NCBI GenBank assembly: GCA_002372175.1
Contig: DFIS01000082.1
Location: forward strand, 1-64,000
Direction: 5' to 3'
Source of the DNA: Solobacterium sp. UBA3691
Lineage (GTDB): Bacteria; Bacillota_I; Bacilli_A; Erysipelotrichales; Erysipelotrichaceae
Length of the DNA stretch: 64,000 bases
Part shown: positions 60,577 through 64,000 of the stretch, piece by piece
Position numbering within the stretch: the first letter of the stretch is position 1
Layout of the letters: every line of letters starts with the position of its first letter
Program-made: the position numbers and the translations under genes
Notes under the pieces: model-generated
What the model was told of the DNA's origin: nothing
The model's database searches: none
Seen by the model: the letters and a program-made list of their open reading frames with translations, nothing else

Positions 60577-62274
60577 ATGCCGAATATAGAAGAGATCTGG
60601 AAAAAGAATCTGGGAAATCTGCTGCAAAGAGCTGCGGCAGGGGACCAGAATGCCCGCAAGGCATTATGGACACACTATGAGAAACCGATGACGGAGTATG
60701 CCCGCCAGTTTACTGATGAACAGACAGCACAGAATGCGGCCAGAAAAGCCCTTGGGAAAGCTCTGACGGCAGCCAATGCCGCAAACTTTGAGGAATACCT
60801 GCGTGAGAGCATCAGACAGGAAGTCAAACCGGCAGTACCCGCTGCACCTGTATCTCCCGCACCGCCTGTTACTCCTGCTGCACCGGTCAAAAAGAAATCA
60901 AAGGTTTTACCGGCGATCCTGGGTCTGGCAGTTGCGGCCGCTGCGATCTTCGGCGGTATACAGGTCTACCGCAGTATGTCGGAGGATGACGGGAAACCAA
61001 CAGCACAGAACGAACCCAGTGCGGCACCGGCGGAAACACCGGCAGAAGCTCCTGCAGAGACACCTGCCGAAACAAGCACACCGGCACCCGTTGTGAAAGA
61101 ACAGCGTGTGATCTGGGCAGAGGAACCGGGACTGGCGGCAGAGGAGATCGAACTGATCCGGGCCCCGGGACAGTCGGATTACGAAGAGACAGGGTATCCG
61201 ATGGAGTGGGAAAATTATGCACAGAACAACGGTCTTGACCATGGTCTGATCGCCTACAGAAACGGACGAATCCTGACCATATCCTCATTTGACAGACAGA
61301 AGACGGTACTCACGCAGAACGTCGGCAGTGACAGCGGTCTTCCGGTATATGACCTGTTGCTGGACAGTTATGCGATCACAGTCCGGATGGGAGATCCCAA
61401 TATCTTCTGGATCTTTGCGGATAACTTCAGCAATGCAGAGCGCTACGCTTTAGGCGGTATGGGAGGTTACTTTCCGCCGAATGAATATGACGAAGCGCAG
61501 AACCGCATCATGTATCCGGGCGGCACAGATCCCGTAACAGCACCGGACGGTGCACATGTATACTTCGCTGACCGCTACTTTGACGGCAGTCCTGAGACTC
61601 TGTATATCGCAGACAGTCAGGGATATGTATACGATAAAAGAGAGGAGAACTATCCGCAGGATTTCATCAACGGTTTCTATTCCTACCGGAACAAGCCGAT
61701 CCGGGCTGAGGAATTTGAAACACCTGATCCTACGGTACGTTACGGTATCAAGCGGATCGAAGACGGGACAGCCGTTACCGATGCCGTATATGAACAGGTC
61801 ATGTATTACACGGATGGCTATTGTGCGGTAAAGAAAGATGGTAAGTGGGGCTTCATTGATGAACAGGGAAATGAAGTCACAGACTTTATCTGGGATATGG
61901 TAACACCGGTATATCAGGGGAAGGCATATGTCGGCATCAATGGTATCTTCGGCATCCTTGATCTGAAGCAGACTCTGGATAACGGTATTCCGGTAACGGA
62001 AGAGACGGTATACGGAGACAATATACCCCAGGCAGGACCGAAGGAAGACCGTACAGGTCCGATCGGTGAGCTGACCGTCAAGGTAACGAATCTGAACAGC
62101 CGCTCCCAGCCGACGACCTATGCGGAAAAGCTGGCCAAGGTAAAAGACGGCATGGTCTACAGCGTATACGAGTATGTATACAGTGATATGGACGGGTATA
62201 CATGGTACCGCATCGGTGACGGACGCTGGATCGCTGACGAAGGCGGCAAGTGGGTCGACTATACACCGTACTGA
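60577..62274 (+). CDS. Membrane protein: degenerate sigma-like domain, TM helix, WG-repeat ectodomain (copy 2)
   Basis: This 565-residue paralogue opens IEEIWKKNLGNLLQRAAAGD like copy 1 (LEEIWKKNLENLLTKAEQGN), but the sigma-like block has diverged (EYARQFTDEQTAQNAARKAL). A helix at about 110-131 and a Pro/Ala-rich stalk lead to the same VIWAEEPG domain, YCAVKKDGKWGFIDEQGNE repeats and SH3-like end (WYRIGDGRWIADEGGKWVDY). It lacks the extra beta-rich domain of copy 1. A ribosome site GGAAGGT precedes the ATG, 52 bases after the first gene. The pair looks like a tandem duplication with relaxed constraint on the inner domain. Confidence 0.85.
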   Translation: MPNIEEIWKKNLGNLLQRAAAGDQNARKALWTHYEKPMTEYARQFTDEQTAQNAARKALGKALTAANAANFEEYLRESIRQEVKPAVPAAPVSPAPPVTPAAPVKKKSKVLPAILGLAVAAAAIFGGIQVYRSMSEDDGKPTAQNEPSAAPAETPAEAPAETPAETSTPAPVVKEQRVIWAEEPGLAAEEIELIRAPGQSDYEETGYPMEWENYAQNNGLDHGLIAYRNGRILTISSFDRQKTVLTQNVGSDSGLPVYDLLLDSYAITVRMGDPNIFWIFADNFSNAERYALGGMGGYFPPNEYDEAQNRIMYPGGTDPVTAPDGAHVYFADRYFDGSPETLYIADSQGYVYDKREENYPQDFINGFYSYRNKPIRAEEFETPDPTVRYGIKRIEDGTAVTDAVYEQVMYYTDGYCAVKKDGKWGFIDEQGNEVTDFIWDMVTPVYQGKAYVGINGIFGILDLKQTLDNGIPVTEETVYGDNIPQAGPKEDRTGPIGELTVKVTNLNSRSQPTTYAEKLAKVKDGMVYSVYEYVYSDMDGYTWYRIGDGRWIADEGGKWVDYTPY

Positions 62275-62290
62275 TCAGACAGAACAGAAT

Positions 62291-62330
62291 GAGGCAGTAT
62301 CTTCCTGAAGAGGATACTGCCTCTTTATTC
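62291..62330 (+). terminator. Terminator of the SNF2/sigma-like operon
   Basis: GAGGCAGTATC at 62291-62301 pairs perfectly with GATACTGCCTC at 62313-62323, followed by TTTATTCTTT. It is the first strong terminator after 54517, which supports a three-gene operon. Confidence 0.85.
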
Positions 62331-62361
62331 TTTCCTGTTTATACAGGAAATCAGGGAATGA

Positions 62362-62370
62362 TGATATCAT
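62362..62370 (+). promoter_or_regulatory. Extended -10 of the last gene
   Basis: TG-A-TATCAT lies 12 bases before the ATG at 62383, giving a leader of about 6 bases at most. Confidence 0.4.
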
Positions 62371-62382
62371 AGTAAGGTAACC

Positions 62383-64000
62383 ATGAAGAGAATACTGATC
62401 ATTGCTTTTCTGCTGATCTTCCTGAGCGAAGGCACCGGAACGGCAGTACTGAAAAAACTGAATATCGAAAAGAGAGGACCGGCCGGCGCCCTGGGCTTTG
62501 CGGTGATCCTCGGTCTTCTGCAGACGCTCTACTACATACCGCTGATGCTGAATCTGTCGTTTACCTGGATCATTGTCCTGACCGGTATGGTACTGCTAGG
62601 GGCACTGCTTTTAACGATGAAGGAGCTGAAGGATACACTGCGTGCATTCATCAGCCGGGATATGCTGATCGTAGCCGGCAGTGCTGCGGTATTCCTGTTT
62701 ATCTTCTCGAAGATGTATGTGGATCTGGACTATGCGGACAGTACGACATACCTGAACTATATAGCGATGAATATTAATGCTCCGCATCTGAACCTGTATG
62801 ATCTTTCCAACGGTCTGCGGGGACAGGAGTGGAACGTATACTACCTGTTCCAGGGATTCTACCACTTCGGCAGTTTCCTGTGCTGGCTGGTGAATGCTCC
62901 GTACTATGTCCTCGGGTCCTCTTCCTACGTCAGTAACCTTGTCGTATCGGTATGGGGACTGGGTATCCTGTACAATGTCTTTACGAATATGCTGATTGTT
63001 TCAGCTGTGAAACAGATGCGTACGGATCATAGGATCATCCGTATCTGTGTTCTGCTGTTTGCGGTATTCTATGCGAATTTCTTCTACTGGGATATTGCCT
63101 TTGCCTTCTACGGGAATACGTTCAGAGCGCTGTTTGTGATGCTGCTGATCTACATCATCTGCAGGTGGCAGAAGGACGGCAATGAGAATACGAAATGGCT
63201 GCTTCTGTTCCCGCTGGCGGCCGGCTTTGCGTGTTCTTCCAGCTTCCTGTTCATGAGCTTTGCGGTGATGTTTGCGCTGGCAGGGTATCTCTCATACCGG
63301 AAGAAAGCCAATGCCCTGAAGGACATGGCACAGCTGATCCTGCCGATGATCTGCTATGTACTGGCATATTTTTCCAGAGTATCTCCGAAGATCGCTGTGA
63401 TCCTGGCTGTACTCTATGCCGGTGTCTTTGTCTGGGTCAGAGTCAGACCGGAACACAGGATACTGAATATACTCGAAGATCTCTATGCGAAATATGCCGC
63501 GAAGCTGTTTTTCATCGGTGTGCCGGTGCTCTTCATGATCGGTTCGCTGTATGTACACCTGACAGAACACAATGACTTTACGTCCTACGGCTATTACTTC
63601 TGGGACTGGCGTCATCTGGATATGATCACCGATTATGTCTTCATCCACAGTGAGTGGCTTGACGGGCTTGTCAACGTCCTGCGCTGGGCCGGAGTGATCC
63701 TTTTGCTGATGAAGAAAGAACTGACGGAAGATGAACGGTGGATGAAAGCCTTCGTGATCATGATGCTGGTATTCTTCCTGAATCCGTTATGTACGATCCT
63801 GCTGCAGAAGACGATCACCGGCATGGTCTTCTACAGAAACTTCATGACCCTGTTCAATCCGTTAACAGAGATCTTCTTCCTGGATCTGATCTTCTGCAGA
63901 TGTACGGAGAAGAAACCAGTATGGATGGGGCTCAGCGCTTTTCTGATCTTTGCGACAGTGCTGGGCAATGTCGGAAGCTTCCTGCTGGATCAGGGGACAG
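62383..64000 (+). CDS. Polytopic membrane protein, partial at the right edge
   Basis: The frame is open from ATG 62383 to the window end, 539 codons, with no stop. It starts MKRILIIAFLLIFLSEGTGTAVLK and has about ten hydrophobic segments separated by short loops. A DLDYADSTTYLNY loop after the third helix is rich in acidic residues, in the place where GT-C glycosyltransferases carry catalytic Asp or Glu, and WNVYYLFQGFYHFGSF follows. It resembles large unnamed DUF-type membrane proteins next to cell-surface glycan genes. A glycan role is inference. AAGGT lies 5 bases before the ATG. Confidence 0.75.
   Translation, partial: MKRILIIAFLLIFLSEGTGTAVLKKLNIEKRGPAGALGFAVILGLLQTLYYIPLMLNLSFTWIIVLTGMVLLGALLLTMKELKDTLRAFISRDMLIVAGSAAVFLFIFSKMYVDLDYADSTTYLNYIAMNINAPHLNLYDLSNGLRGQEWNVYYLFQGFYHFGSFLCWLVNAPYYVLGSSSYVSNLVVSVWGLGILYNVFTNMLIVSAVKQMRTDHRIIRICVLLFAVFYANFFYWDIAFAFYGNTFRALFVMLLIYIICRWQKDGNENTKWLLLFPLAAGFACSSSFLFMSFAVMFALAGYLSYRKKANALKDMAQLILPMICYVLAYFSRVSPKIAVILAVLYAGVFVWVRVRPEHRILNILEDLYAKYAAKLFFIGVPVLFMIGSLYVHLTEHNDFTSYGYYFWDWRHLDMITDYVFIHSEWLDGLVNVLRWAGVILLLMKKELTEDERWMKAFVIMMLVFFLNPLCTILLQKTITGMVFYRNFMTLFNPLTEIFFLDLIFCRCTEKKPVWMGLSAFLIFATVLGNVGSFLLDQGT

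Noticed and set aside
1..64000. tRNA, rRNA, riboswitch and CRISPR features
   Set aside because: No cloverleaf-like sequences, conserved rRNA segments, riboswitch cores or regular direct-repeat arrays were recognised by eye; a covariance-model scan would be needed to exclude small RNAs.

Overview
The window looks like a chromosomal piece of a mid-GC gut Bacillota (Firmicutes), most like the Erysipelotrichaceae and relatives. This is inference from gene content: AGGAGG-type ribosome sites, a giant BspA-like DUF285 surface protein, CnaB-repeat proteins with a sortase motif, an RbsABC-type sugar importer, and ROK, OhrR and HxlR regulators. No rRNA, tRNA, CRISPR array or prophage was seen.

Layout. 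1-480 holds the 5' part of an IS200/IS605-type transposase (minus strand) and its terminal hairpin. 527-2816 encodes a polytopic membrane protein and a family 2 glycosyltransferase. 2910-8684 holds phosphoglycerate mutase (gpmI), a PD-(D/E)XK transposase-family nuclease, a small unknown protein, a URO-D family protein, a YdcF family protein and a glutathione-peroxidase-family enzyme. 8927-11077 is a CnaB surface protein. 11212-22988 is a polyol/sugar-acid catabolic island: a sugar-kinase remnant, a ROK regulator, an ABC importer (binding lipoprotein, double ATPase, permease), an esterase, a zinc dehydrogenase, a long-chain polyol dehydrogenase fused to a VOC domain, an SDR and an FGGY kinase. 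23181-29951 is the 2256-residue DUF285 protein. 30414-36309 holds an unknown protein, a PfkB kinase, an SDR, two minus-strand esterases and a 5'-nucleotidase lipoprotein. 36381-39831 holds two MgtC paralogues, a MATE exporter and an acetyltransferase. 39853-54454 is rich in thiol and redox genes: an MBL hydrolase, a stand-alone SWIM protein, a peroxiredoxin, a dihydrolipoyl dehydrogenase with three lipoyl domains, a lipoate ligase, a CW_7 protein, trxA-hxlR-trxB, fructokinase, Nudix, S9 peptidase, a DsbA family protein, and a second peroxidase followed by an OhrR regulator. 54517-62274 is a probable operon of a SWIM-SNF2 helicase and two related membrane proteins whose cytoplasmic N-termini resemble sigma-70 region 2. 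A membrane protein runs off the right edge.

How they fit together. The ROK island should import a polyol or related sugar, trim esters, oxidise or reduce it by three dehydrogenases and phosphorylate it; ROK and importer promoters share two sequence motifs. The redox genes form a low-molecular-weight-thiol-independent peroxide defence, with a clear OhrR-type palindrome over the promoter of the second peroxidase. The least explained unit is the SNF2 plus sigma-like membrane protein operon. A second theme is promoters of which the -10 hexamer lies 6-7 bases before the ATG, implying leaderless mRNAs.
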